The notes under the pieces are model-generated. The model was not told the origin of the DNA and searched no databases. It saw only the letters and a list, made by a program, of their open reading frames with translations. Of a stretch of 64,000 nt of DNA, positions 36,007 to 43,211 are shown piece after piece; within the stretch, counting starts at the first letter, position 1, and every line of letters begins with the position of its first letter. The DNA comes from Maricaulis alexandrii. GTDB taxonomy: Bacteria; Pseudomonadota; Alphaproteobacteria; Caulobacterales; Maricaulaceae. The stretch covers positions 200,001-264,000 of the forward strand of contig NZ_SWKP01000006.1 in the NCBI RefSeq assembly GCF_005871165.1, written 5' to 3'. The position numbers and the translations under genes were made by a program.

Positions 36007-36714
36007 ATGAAACTGTTTCGATTGATGGGTCAGATCCATCTCTGGCTGGGCCTGGTTGTCGGCGTCCAGGTGATGCTGTGGCTGGTCTCCGGCCTGATCA
36101 TGGTGCTGTGGGACATCGAGACAGTGCGCGGCGAGCATTTGCGCACGCCTGTGCAGGAAGCCGCGATCAACTGGGCCGAGGACGCCCTGCCCCTGGCCAA
36201 TGTGCTGGCGACGCAGACCTCCCCGGTAACCGATGCGACGACCGGCTGGCTGGCCGGTGAACCGGTCTGGCGCCTGACCACCGAAAACGGCCCCGCCATG
36301 GTGGATGCCCGTACCGGCGCCGACCTCACCCCGGTCTCCGAAGACCTGGCCCGCCAGATCGCTCTCTTCCGCTATGCCGGGAATGGCGGGTTGATCGCGC
36401 AGGACCGTCTGGACAATCCGCCGCGCGAAGCCGGGCTGGGCGTGCCTGCCTGGCGTTTCGAGTTTGGCCCGGAGGATCCGGCGACCTTCTATATCAATTC
36501 CCAGACCGGCGAGCTGCGCGCCGTCCGAACCACGCTCTGGCGTGTCTACGACTTCTTCTGGGGCCTGCACATCATGGACTGGGACACCCGGGAAAACTTC
36601 AATTCCTGGTGGATCAAGATGTTCGCAGCCGTGTCGATCGTGTTCGGCCTGGCCGGAGTTGTGCTGACGTTTTACCGGCTGAAATGGATGATGCCGCGGA
36701 AGCGGCGGGGTTAG
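36007..36714 (+). CDS. PepSY-associated membrane protein
   Basis: 235 residues: an N-terminal helix (LMGQIHLWLGLVVGVQVMLW, about residues 5-38), a periplasmic region with PepSY-like sequence (FYINSQTGELRAVRTT), then FFWGLHIMDWDTRENFNSWW and a second helix (about 201-222) with a basic end (MMPRKRRG). Such proteins accompany TonB receptors and are thought to reduce or help release bound metal. It follows the copper receptor by 62 bases, so it probably forms one operon. Confidence 0.8.
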   Translation: MKLFRLMGQIHLWLGLVVGVQVMLWLVSGLIMVLWDIETVRGEHLRTPVQEAAINWAEDALPLANVLATQTSPVTDATTGWLAGEPVWRLTTENGPAMVDARTGADLTPVSEDLARQIALFRYAGNGGLIAQDRLDNPPREAGLGVPAWRFEFGPEDPATFYINSQTGELRAVRTTLWRVYDFFWGLHIMDWDTRENFNSWWIKMFAAVSIVFGLAGVVLTFYRLKWMMPRKRRG

Positions 36715-36715
36715 T

Positions 36716-37057
36716 CTATTTGGATCGACGTCCCGTCGTCGTGGTTGCCTTCATGTCAGGCGATAATTTGTATTCGAACCCGTGAAAATCGGTCGCAAAA
36801 TAGGATTTCATGCCGCTGTCGAGCAAGCCGCCCGCAATCTCTACCGACAGGGATACAATGTAATTTTCCACGTCGGTCTTGTAGGGGAGCGTGTAAGAAA
36901 CTCGCCATAAAGCCCCGTCAGGGCCTTCCACTTCAAGGTTGCGGATGTTGATGCCATCCGAGCCAACCCCTGCCATATCCGGGTTCAACACCCGGATGAT
37001 ATTCCCGTTGTCGGCAACGCAGTGCTCGCCGACCGAGTATATTTTCCGCCGCTTCAT
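36716..37057 (-). CDS. Hypothetical 113-residue protein
   Basis: A soluble protein with strands such as IYSVGEHCVADNGNIIRVL and WRVSYTLPYKTDVENYIVSL. The ATG at 37057 has AAAGGGG eight bases upstream; an in-frame upstream start lacks a ribosome site. No family recognised. It lies just outside the island boundary, converging with the PepSY gene. Confidence 0.55.
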   Translation of the reverse strand: MKRRKIYSVGEHCVADNGNIIRVLNPDMAGVGSDGINIRNLEVEGPDGALWRVSYTLPYKTDVENYIVSLSVEIAGGLLDSGMKSYFATDFHGFEYKLSPDMKATTTTGRRSK

Positions 37058-37210
37058 CCTAGTCGCCCCTTTGGCTGAACTTAACACCGCCAATCAGGAC
37101 GCAAGTTTCTTACGAGCCCGCCGGGCTCGCAAGCGCGACTGCGCGCCGGCGCCTGATGCGCCGCCCCATCGGATGCGTTCGCGCAGCGAACTGCCGTGAG
37201 ATCAAAAACC

Positions 37211-37267
37211 TGGTGCGGGCGGCCGGACTTGAACCGGCATGACCTTGCGGCCGACAGATTTTAAGTC
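37211..37267 (-). pseudogene. 3' half of a split tRNA-Leu(UAA) gene (attR)
   Basis: Minus-strand order: GACTTAAAATC (anticodon loop), TGTCGGCCGCAAGGTCATG (stem and long variable arm), GCCGG-TTCAAGT-CCGGC (T-arm), CGCCCGC and A-CCA. The acceptor strand CGCCCGC pairs with GCGGGCG at 51327-51333, and TCTGT pairs with GCAGA there, so the 5' half of this gene is 14 kb away. It has no 5' half or promoter of its own. Confidence 0.85.
37257..37267 (-). repeat. attR core, 11-bp direct repeat
   Basis: GACTTAAAATC on the minus strand, identical to 51293-51303. It contains the UAA anticodon loop (CTTAAAA) of tRNA-Leu, so crossover took place in the anticodon loop. Confidence 0.85.
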
Positions 37268-37563
37268 GTATACATCAAGACATAAACCGTTGTTTTTAGG
37301 TGATTATTTTAGATATACTTTAGTATTGTGTACGAAAATGTGTTCAAATTGACAGCTTTGGCGACCTCACCGAGTTGTGAGTGTGTGCACACCCGTCAGA
37401 CCGGAATTATCCGCTCCGAACGGTAACTCTTTGATAACCAGACAATCGATCGAAAAAGTCTGTCGATGGGTACGAAGTGCGTATCCGCCTAGATAGCAAA
37501 AGCTGGAAGGCCGGCGCACGCCATTTTCGGGACCGAGCAGATAGATGCACATATGTGCACAGC
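37268..37563. other. AT-rich right end of the island without a supported gene
   Basis: 296 bases beyond the attR core. Short frames here have no ribosome site or family. The sequence directly inside the core would form one arm of attP. Confidence 0.5.
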
Positions 37564-38475
37564 CTATTTCCAACGCATACCTTGATCTGACGCGAGGAGC
37601 CTCGCGTCATCGTCGTCGGCCTCCTCATCGAAACCGCCGCGTGGTTCATCGCCAAAATGGAGCAGCGACAGGGCGAAATCGAAACGGTCAGCGAACAACA
37701 CCAGTTCTTCGCACCCCTCCTTGGGAAACCAGACACCTGGCGCGTGAGCCATACTAGTCGTTTGATCGATCACAACGGCACGGTCGGCTGCCGGTGAACT
37801 TTCCGGTAATGGCACCGGCGGCACGCCTCGCGTTTTAATGTAGAGCCTAGATCGTAGTGCCGGCCGACTTGGTTTTGCCCAAAGCACGAAGCCATCAGTC
37901 GACGCAACGAGCAACGACCTTTTCGACGTGTACTCAAGCCATCTCAGGATGGCTGCCGTCAACGACACGTCGTATCGCGACGCACATGCACCGATGTCGT
38001 CAAAGGTTGGCGCTACATCTGCTGGAAGCTGACCGCGAAAATCATCGAGCGGCATTAGCAAATTTGCGGCGAACAAATTCGCCTCAGATTCAATTTTCGC
38101 ATACTCGCTATCCCAGCGGGTCATATCCCGCTGGCTACACTCTCGCCCGTCTGGAAATTGCTTTCGATGGACCAGGTAGTGGCCGAATTCATGCGCTAAG
38201 GTGAAGTTGACCCTGCTCGGCACTTCGATGCCATCATTGTAAAAGATCCCCCAGCCAGTCTTGCCACGATCGCGAGGCGCAGGCGCTAGCATGCCTTCGA
38301 ACCCATCAAGGCGCCCAGGCTTGATCAGCGTGATGGCATCATCGGGATATATCTGTTTGGAATATTCCTTTGCCACATCGATAACAGGGACGGGAAACCG
38401 ACCGTCCTTCAGCACTTCATTGAGTACCAGCGTTATATCAAATGCCCAGCGTGTCGGAGAACGCTCCCTAGTCAT
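37564..38475 (-). CDS. ImmA/IrrE-family metallo-endopeptidase
   Basis: 303 residues. The zinc motif HEFGHYLVH (about residues 90-98) and a second acidic ligand region (SEANLFAANLLMP) define the ImmA/IrrE (DUF955) family. In ICEBs1-type elements ImmA cleaves the cognate XRE repressor after DNA damage or quorum signals. The ATG overlaps the repressor gene stop by four bases. The C-terminal extension (about 185-303) is longer than in classic ImmA and may sense a signal; it ends in an acidic EEADDDD stretch. Confidence 0.9.
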   Translation of the reverse strand: MTRERSPTRWAFDITLVLNEVLKDGRFPVPVIDVAKEYSKQIYPDDAITLIKPGRLDGFEGMLAPAPRDRGKTGWGIFYNDGIEVPSRVNFTLAHEFGHYLVHRKQFPDGRECSQRDMTRWDSEYAKIESEANLFAANLLMPLDDFRGQLPADVAPTFDDIGACASRYDVSLTAAILRWLEYTSKRSLLVASTDGFVLWAKPSRPALRSRLYIKTRGVPPVPLPESSPAADRAVVIDQTTSMAHAPGVWFPKEGCEELVLFADRFDFALSLLHFGDEPRGGFDEEADDDDARLLASDQGMRWK

Positions 38476-38786
38476 TCATCATCGTCCCAGACTTGGACCA
38501 TGCGCCGCAACATCTCTTTCTTTTCCTTATCGAGCTTCTGGAAATTGCGATAGAAATTCGCATCGGTCGCATCCTCTTCCGCCTGCTCGCCAATCAGATA
38601 AGTGATGGTAACGCCGAGCTTGTCAGCAATCTTCGAGAGCTTGTCCGCGGACGGCCGCGGCGGTGCCTTGTTCTCCAGCTCCCATATATAACTTTTGCTC
38701 GATCCGGTCAGCTCAGCAAGCTGATCTAAGGTTAGGCCGCGCTTTTTTCGCAACTCTTTAATTCGAGCACCCAGGTCCCCTGCCAT
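38472..38786 (-). CDS. XRE-family repressor (ImmR-like)
   Basis: 104 residues: a cro/C1 HTH at about residues 8-62 (IKELRKKRGLTLDQLAELTG, SSKSYIWELENK), then a charged linker and helical tail. ATG 38786 has AAGGAG nine bases upstream. It is coupled to the ImmA protease gene and divergent from the cargo genes. The two identical operators at 38801 and 38855 are its likely sites, giving autorepression and control of the DUF2188/ubiquitin-like operon. Confidence 0.9.
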   Translation of the reverse strand: MAGDLGARIKELRKKRGLTLDQLAELTGSSKSYIWELENKAPPRPSADKLSKIADKLGVTITYLIGEQAEEDATDANFYRNFQKLDKEKKEMLRRMVQVWDDDE

Positions 38787-38800
38787 AGCGCTATCTCCTT

Positions 38801-38816
38801 GTTCGTTTTTCCGAAC
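38801..38816. promoter_or_regulatory. Operator 1 for the XRE repressor
   Basis: GTTCG-N6-CGAAC palindrome located 15 bases upstream of the repressor start. An identical half-site pair with the same spacer length occurs at 38855-38870. Confidence 0.65.
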
Positions 38817-38825
38817 ATTATCACC

Positions 38826-38854
38826 TTGACTTCCGAATATCAATGAATTATGTT
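38826..38854 (+). promoter_or_regulatory. Promoter of the DUF2188/ubiquitin-like operon
   Basis: TTGACT (38826-38831), 17 bases, TATGTT (38849-38854). The second operator begins one base after the -10 box, so bound repressor would block initiation. Confidence 0.55.
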
Positions 38855-38870
38855 GTTCGGTATAGCGAAC
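38855..38870. promoter_or_regulatory. Operator 2 for the XRE repressor
   Basis: GTTCG-N6-CGAAC palindrome directly downstream of the plus-strand -10 box, 54 bases from the identical operator 1. Confidence 0.65.
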
Positions 38871-38913
38871 TTTTTGTGCGCATAAAATGAACCAATAACT
38901 ACGGAGATAGATA

Positions 38914-39147
38914 ATGAGTAAAGGGCCCAAGTCCCACCACATCGTTCCAAACCCGAACGGGGGATGGGACGTCAAAGGAGGTGGCGCGCAACGCGCAAGT
39001 AGCCACCATGACACGAAACAAGAAGCGGTTAGCCGTGGACGCGAGATCAGTCGCAACCAGGGTAGTGAGCTTCGCATCCACAACAAGGATGGACGGATTG
39101 CCCAGAGCGATAGCCACGGCAACGATCCGTATCCGCCTAAAGGTTAG
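38914..39147 (+). CDS. DUF2188-domain small protein
   Basis: 77 residues. HHIVPNPNGGWDVKGGGAQR, HDTKQEAVSRGREISRNQ and ELRIHNKDGRIAQSDSHGND form the complete DUF2188 fold, a small basic domain of unknown function common in accessory loci. ATG 38914. It is the first gene after the repressed promoter, 18 bases upstream of the ubiquitin-like gene. Confidence 0.88.
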   Translation: MSKGPKSHHIVPNPNGGWDVKGGGAQRASSHHDTKQEAVSRGREISRNQGSELRIHNKDGRIAQSDSHGNDPYPPKG

Positions 39148-39165
39148 AGCAGAAGGAACACCAGA

Positions 39166-39426
39166 ATGAAAAACGAAAAGAAACCGAACAAGGAACTCTC
39201 GATCGTCGTCAACGGTCGCGAGAAGACAGTGAGCGGGAAAACAATCTCATCTGATGAGCTTGTTGAGCTCGCATTCGACAATCCGCCGACCGGCGAATTC
39301 ATTTGTTTCACCATCACCTATCGTAAGGGGCACGGCAACAAGCCGGACGGCAATCTGGCGGAAGGAGAAATGGTGAAGGTCAAAAAAGGTATGATCTTCA
39401 ATGTCACAGCAACTGATAAGTCGTAG
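39166..39426 (+). CDS. Multiubiquitin-domain (ubiquitin-like) protein
   Basis: 86 residues with one beta-grasp multiubiquitin domain (PF14452): LSIVVNGREKTVSGKTISSD, ELVELAFDNPPTGEF and EGEMVKVKKGMIFNVT. It has only one copy, where many relatives have several. The C-terminus (FNVTATDKS) lacks the Gly-Gly of eukaryotic ubiquitin, so it either needs processing or is not conjugated by a terminal Gly. Its 3' end overlaps the E1 gene by 26 bases. Confidence 0.85.
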   Translation: MKNEKKPNKELSIVVNGREKTVSGKTISSDELVELAFDNPPTGEFICFTITYRKGHGNKPDGNLAEGEMVKVKKGMIFNVTATDKS

Positions 39427-40588
39427 CGCAGATCTACGAAAACTCTTTGATGATGGGTACGAAGTATCCATCGTGTCGGGCCATCTTGTCGTCAGCAATG
39501 TGCCCTATGTCGCCGGTGACAAAACCATAAGGCGCGGCACGCTTGTTTCCGTTCTCGATCTCGCGGGCGATCAAACGGCGCAACCCAGCACTCATGTAAT
39601 GAAATTCGCGGGTGAGCACCCGTGCGACAAAGACGGCTGTGCTTTAAAAAACATGGTCCACAGCACAACTCGTGAAAACCTTGGGGACGGCCTCGTCGTT
39701 GAACGAACCTTCTCATGCAAGCCCACCGGCACTGGTCGCTACGCAGATTACTACGAGAAAATGACGACTTATGCGGCGATGATTTCCGGACCAGCGGAAG
39801 CCATCGATCCGACAGTCACCGCGCGCACTTTTGCGGTAATAGAACCGAGCGATGAAGACTCGCCATTCAATTACATCGACACCGCTTCAAGCCGCGCTGG
39901 AGTTGCTGGGATTGTAGAGAAACTGAAGCTTTCGAAAATCGCTATTGTTGGCCTAGGCGGTACGGGAGCGTACATCCTTGATCTTGTTGCCAAGACGCCC
40001 GTCCGCGAAATTCATTTGATTGATGGTGACGAGTTCATCCAGCACAACGCCTTTAGGGCGCCGGGCGCTATTACCGTCGAACAGCTGCGAAAACGGCTCA
40101 AGAAGGTGGAACACCTGGCGGACACCTATGGCTCGATGCGGAAAGGTATCGTTCCTCACCCGGAGTATTTGTCGGTCGAGAATTTGGCGCTCCTTGATGG
40201 CATGGACTTTGTGTTCGTTGCGATCGACAAAGGCGAATTAAAGGGCGCAATCGCCGAAAAGCTCGAAGCGGATGGAATCCCCTTCATCGACGTCGGAATG
40301 GGCATCAGTATTGTGGACGACGCTCTTTTTGGCGTCGTTCGCACGACCACCAGCTCGCCCAATCAGCGGTCTCATTTCACGACCTGTGTAAACACCGGCG
40401 CAACCGACGTTGATGATGCGTATCGGCAAAACATTCAGATTGCTGATCTGAATGCGTTGAATGCTTCGCTGGCGGTTATTCGGTGGAAGAAACTTTTCGG
40501 ATTTTACGGGGATCTGGAGCGGGAGCACCAATCCAATTTCACAATCGACGGCAACGTCATAACGAACAGCCATTTCCATGAAGAATAA
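39401..40588 (+). CDS. DUF6791/ThiF-family E1-like activating enzyme
   Basis: 395 residues. Residues 1-150 match the DUF6791 N-terminal domain found on such enzymes (HVMKFAGEHPCDKDG, DYYEKMTTYAAMIS). The ThiF domain follows: GLGGTGAYILDLVAKTPVRE (nucleotide loop), IDGDEFIQHNAFRAPGA (acidic and Arg residues for ATP) and FTTCVNTGATD (candidate catalytic Cys, about residue 325). It should adenylate the upstream ubiquitin-like protein. It overlaps both neighbouring genes. Confidence 0.88.
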   Translation: MSQQLISRSADLRKLFDDGYEVSIVSGHLVVSNVPYVAGDKTIRRGTLVSVLDLAGDQTAQPSTHVMKFAGEHPCDKDGCALKNMVHSTTRENLGDGLVVERTFSCKPTGTGRYADYYEKMTTYAAMISGPAEAIDPTVTARTFAVIEPSDEDSPFNYIDTASSRAGVAGIVEKLKLSKIAIVGLGGTGAYILDLVAKTPVREIHLIDGDEFIQHNAFRAPGAITVEQLRKRLKKVEHLADTYGSMRKGIVPHPEYLSVENLALLDGMDFVFVAIDKGELKGAIAEKLEADGIPFIDVGMGISIVDDALFGVVRTTTSSPNQRSHFTTCVNTGATDVDDAYRQNIQIADLNALNASLAVIRWKKLFGFYGDLEREHQSNFTIDGNVITNSHFHEE

Positions 40589-40970
40589 GCAAATCAAACA
40601 CGAGTTCGTTGATGCGATCCCAGAGGCGATCGAACCTGGGACATTGTATGTTTCAGTCGAATTTGCCACCGCAGTTCATCTTTGTGAGTGCGGTTGCGGC
40701 CTTGAAGTCGTCACACCGCTTAGCCGGACAGACTGGAAGCTGGTCTACGATGGTGAAACAGTTTCGCTTCACCCGTCTATTGGCAATTGGAGCTTCCCAT
40801 GTCGTTCGCACTACTGGATCCGCGATGGACAGGTGCAGTGGGCTGGCGACATGCACAATCAGCAAATAACTCAGATTCGACAGACCGACAGGAAAAAGAA
40901 AACGGAAGGAATCGAGTCCACGAGCTGGCTCCAGCGCACTTGGGCATTCGTCCGCGGATTATTCCACTAA
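40578..40970 (+). CDS. DUF6527-family zinc-binding-like protein
   Basis: 130 residues. HLCECGCGLEVVTPLS and NWSFPCRSHYWIRDG give a CxCxC...CxxH set suited to one metal site. DUF6527 members are repeatedly found beside multiubiquitin and ThiF genes, as here, so it likely acts as an E3-like or substrate-binding component. A C-terminal amphipathic segment (WLQRTWAFVRGLFH) could touch membranes. It overlaps the E1 stop by 11 bases. Confidence 0.82.
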   Translation: MKNKQIKHEFVDAIPEAIEPGTLYVSVEFATAVHLCECGCGLEVVTPLSRTDWKLVYDGETVSLHPSIGNWSFPCRSHYWIRDGQVQWAGDMHNQQITQIRQTDRKKKTEGIESTSWLQRTWAFVRGLFH

Positions 40971-41033
40971 CTTCCGTCACCATTCCCTTGGTGAGACACA
41001 CCGGCATTCCCTCGGAGCCGACGCCTTCCCAGC

Positions 41034-41093
41034 AACACCGAGCGCAGCGGAGGGCATACCCCCTTGCGGGGTTGCCGGAGCGAGCACGGTGTT
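41034..41093. terminator. Long imperfect inverted repeat between convergent operons
   Basis: AACACCG (41034-41040) pairs with CGGTGTT (41087-41093) around a G/C-rich inner stem (CCCCC-TTGC-GGGG near 41059-41071). It lies between the DUF6527 and AbiEii stops and likely acts as a shared terminator. It resembles an integron attC site in outline but lacks a matching left core. Confidence 0.45.
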
Positions 41094-42012
41094 AGGCTTG
41101 CTCATCTTGCTCCATGCCAAGTTTCTCCGCGAGCGCTTGATATTGCGCAGCGTGCTTTTGAGGGTTTGCTTCTTTGAGTTTCTCAAGGTTCTGCAACTTG
41201 AACTGAACCGCCGGGAAACGTTGAAAGTCGTAGATTGACCAGTCGGGCTGACCGCTCTTCAGACTGAGAAGGAACGCCTTGTCCGATCCCTTCAACGCGT
41301 TTTGGACAACGCTGATGAGTTCATCGCGGGTTGCTTCAAAGTCGTCGTAGGAGAACTCTTCTACGGTCATCCCATCAAAATGGTTGGCCATAGCATCGCG
41401 CTGATCGATCAAGTTTGGAAACAGGACTTCGTGGAAGGGACGATTTGAGCTTGCGAGCATCAGAACGAAGCCCTCTCTAATATCGTCCGAGAACCCTTCG
41501 TTATCGAGCAAATAGCGAACATCAAACAGGTCGCGCGGATGTTGACGGTCTAGTGCCGCACAGATTTTGCCACCGTAGAGCTGCCCTAGCGAAACCATCG
41601 GAACTGCGCAGAACGCGTCAAACATTTCTTGGGCAGCGTCGCACAGCGGCATTGTGACCGGAGGCGATAGAACGCCGCGCCCGATTTGATTGACCTCAAG
41701 TTTGATCTTCGCACCGTCGTGCGAGATCAACAGTTTTAAAATGTCATCACGCGGTTCGATGCGAACGCCTGCAAGTATGCCCTCGACACGACCTTTGATC
41801 CGCCCGAGTGCTGCGCGGATCTCCGCGAACGAGGTTTGGCGATCTTGGATCGGCACATAGGTCAGATCGATATCAACCGACAACCGTGGCATGTCTCGCA
41901 CGAATAAATTGATGGCCGTGCCGCCATGCAAGGCAAAGCACTCCTCCTTCGCCACCTCCGGAAGGACGCTGAGCAACAATCGAACCTGATCTTGGTAGAC
42001 TTTACTCTGCAT
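41092..42012 (-). CDS. AbiEii-type nucleotidyltransferase toxin
   Basis: 306 residues. The DNA polymerase-beta-like nucleotidyltransferase core is LHGGTAINLFVRDMPRLSVD with IDLTY (GG...SVDIDL, about residues 29-51), typical of AbiEii/AbiGii. These toxins modify tRNA or other RNA and arrest growth, giving phage resistance by abortive infection. The ATG lies 11 bases inside the end of the antitoxin gene. Length and motifs are intact. Confidence 0.9.
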   Translation of the reverse strand: MQSKVYQDQVRLLLSVLPEVAKEECFALHGGTAINLFVRDMPRLSVDIDLTYVPIQDRQTSFAEIRAALGRIKGRVEGILAGVRIEPRDDILKLLISHDGAKIKLEVNQIGRGVLSPPVTMPLCDAAQEMFDAFCAVPMVSLGQLYGGKICAALDRQHPRDLFDVRYLLDNEGFSDDIREGFVLMLASSNRPFHEVLFPNLIDQRDAMANHFDGMTVEEFSYDDFEATRDELISVVQNALKGSDKAFLLSLKSGQPDWSIYDFQRFPAVQFKLQNLEKLKEANPQKHAAQYQALAEKLGMEQDEQA

Positions 42013-42775
42013 CGATCGCCAGCGCTCTTGGTACGGTTATTAGGTAGGTTGCGTCGTAGACACCATCATTGACGATGCGGCGTTTCCCACTGCCCAGGTC
42101 AACGCGATCTAGCTTGAGATAGTTCAGCCAATCATGGCCTGCCTTGTTCGCCATGAAGAGAAAAAGGCGCTTCACCTTGATCGACCCACACGCCTCAAGG
42201 AGCTTTTGAACCTGCGCCGGCCGGAGATTGTTTAGCCCCTCCATGACCTCGTAACATTCAACCAGGTCCTGGTCTTTAGGCGCAAGATATAGGCACTCCA
42301 TGAGAGCCCTCGCCGCCCCCGAGACCTTGAGCGTAAATGCCTTGTGTTCCAGTTCTACCAATCCGAGTTCTGGCGGTAGAAACTTGGAGGCATGAAAATC
42401 GATTTTTGCTCCCCAATCATGGTTCTTGAACCAGGTTGGTAGAGCCTCACCATCTGCGCCGAAGAGAACGGCCCGTTTGGTCGAAAACTCGAGGTAGTGC
42501 GCATTGCGGGTGAGGTTTAAGGCCGTCCGACCACCTGGATGTATTGACGAACCGAGTTGAGTTTGGAGCGCATAGAGCGCCCCGAGGTAATCAACCTCAT
42601 CTCCCGCTCTCTTGAGAACTCTATTGCCTAGAGCCTCCAACCAACCATTCTCTCTGTATCGCTGCTGTAGCGAGGGACCATATCCCCGCTTTTTCAACCA
42701 AGCTGAGAGCATCACGACACCAGCCGGCACGTCACTCAAAAGTTGGTTTATTTTTGTCGCGCTTCTTACACTCAT
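42002..42775 (-). CDS. AbiEi-type antitoxin and repressor
   Basis: 257 residues. The N-terminal winged helix is LKKRGYGPSLQQRYRENGWL; the C-terminal antitoxin domain follows. AbiEi partners neutralise AbiEii indirectly (type IV) and repress their own operon through inverted repeats. Matching inverted repeats are at 42774-42846, directly upstream. It is translationally coupled to the toxin gene (11-base overlap). Confidence 0.87.
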   Translation of the reverse strand: MSVRSATKINQLLSDVPAGVVMLSAWLKKRGYGPSLQQRYRENGWLEALGNRVLKRAGDEVDYLGALYALQTQLGSSIHPGGRTALNLTRNAHYLEFSTKRAVLFGADGEALPTWFKNHDWGAKIDFHASKFLPPELGLVELEHKAFTLKVSGAARALMECLYLAPKDQDLVECYEVMEGLNNLRPAQVQKLLEACGSIKVKRLFLFMANKAGHDWLNYLKLDRVDLGSGKRRIVNDGVYDATYLITVPRALAIDAE

Positions 42776-42846
42776 GGTGTAAGTTTACGGCATTTATTAA
42801 ACCACCACAACCCAATAGTTTAATTTTCCCCTCAAACTCACACCAT
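42774..42846. promoter_or_regulatory. Inverted repeats for AbiEi autorepression
   Basis: ATGGTGTAAGTTTA at 42774-42787 and its near-inverse CTCAAACTCACACCAT at 42831-42846 flank the antitoxin start. Paired inverted repeats in this position are the known AbiEi operator layout. Confidence 0.6.
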
Positions 42847-42909
42847 AAGTGTATGTTTGAGATAAATTTCAAACCGAACGGTCAATCCACAACCACTCGA
42901 CATAAACAA

Positions 42910-43140
42910 TCAGCCGGTATGGCAAGCTGGGCAACAATGGGCACAGCCATCGATGTCTGAGGCATTGGCTGGAAACTTCCGCTTAGCCTCGGCTTTCGCA
43001 GGGCCGCACGTCTCGTAATAACCGATGTGAATTCTGTTTTCAGGATTTGGCAAATAGCTGCAGGTGGAGACGTTGTGAACCTCGTAATTTCCACCAGCCG
43101 CCGCGCTCTGCTTGTTCTTATTCAAAATGTATTCCGCCAC
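42910..43140 (-). CDS. Small Cys-rich hypothetical protein
   Basis: 76 residues. The sequence has STCSYLPNPENRIHIGYYET, CGPAKAEAKRKFP and GCAHCCPACHT, i.e. seven Cys and several His. Similar small proteins with CSYLPNPENRIHxG and a CCPxCHT end are common in accessory regions. GTG 43140 has GGAGC five bases upstream. A perfect 8-bp inverted repeat (GCGTGACG-TG-CGTCACGC, 43192-43209) lies upstream. The function is unknown; metal binding is plausible. Confidence 0.65.
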   Translation of the reverse strand: MAEYILNKNKQSAAAGGNYEVHNVSTCSYLPNPENRIHIGYYETCGPAKAEAKRKFPANASDIDGCAHCCPACHTG

Positions 43141-43211
43141 AATCAGCTCCCTCGAAAAACCGCGCAGCCATACCATGACATTTCTGAGGTGAGCGTGACG
43201 TGCGTCACGCC

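Noticed and set aside
41034-41100. A true integron cassette around the ubiquitin-like genes
   Set aside because: There is no integron integrase, no second attC, and the left core lacks the required pattern; kept only as a low-interest finding.
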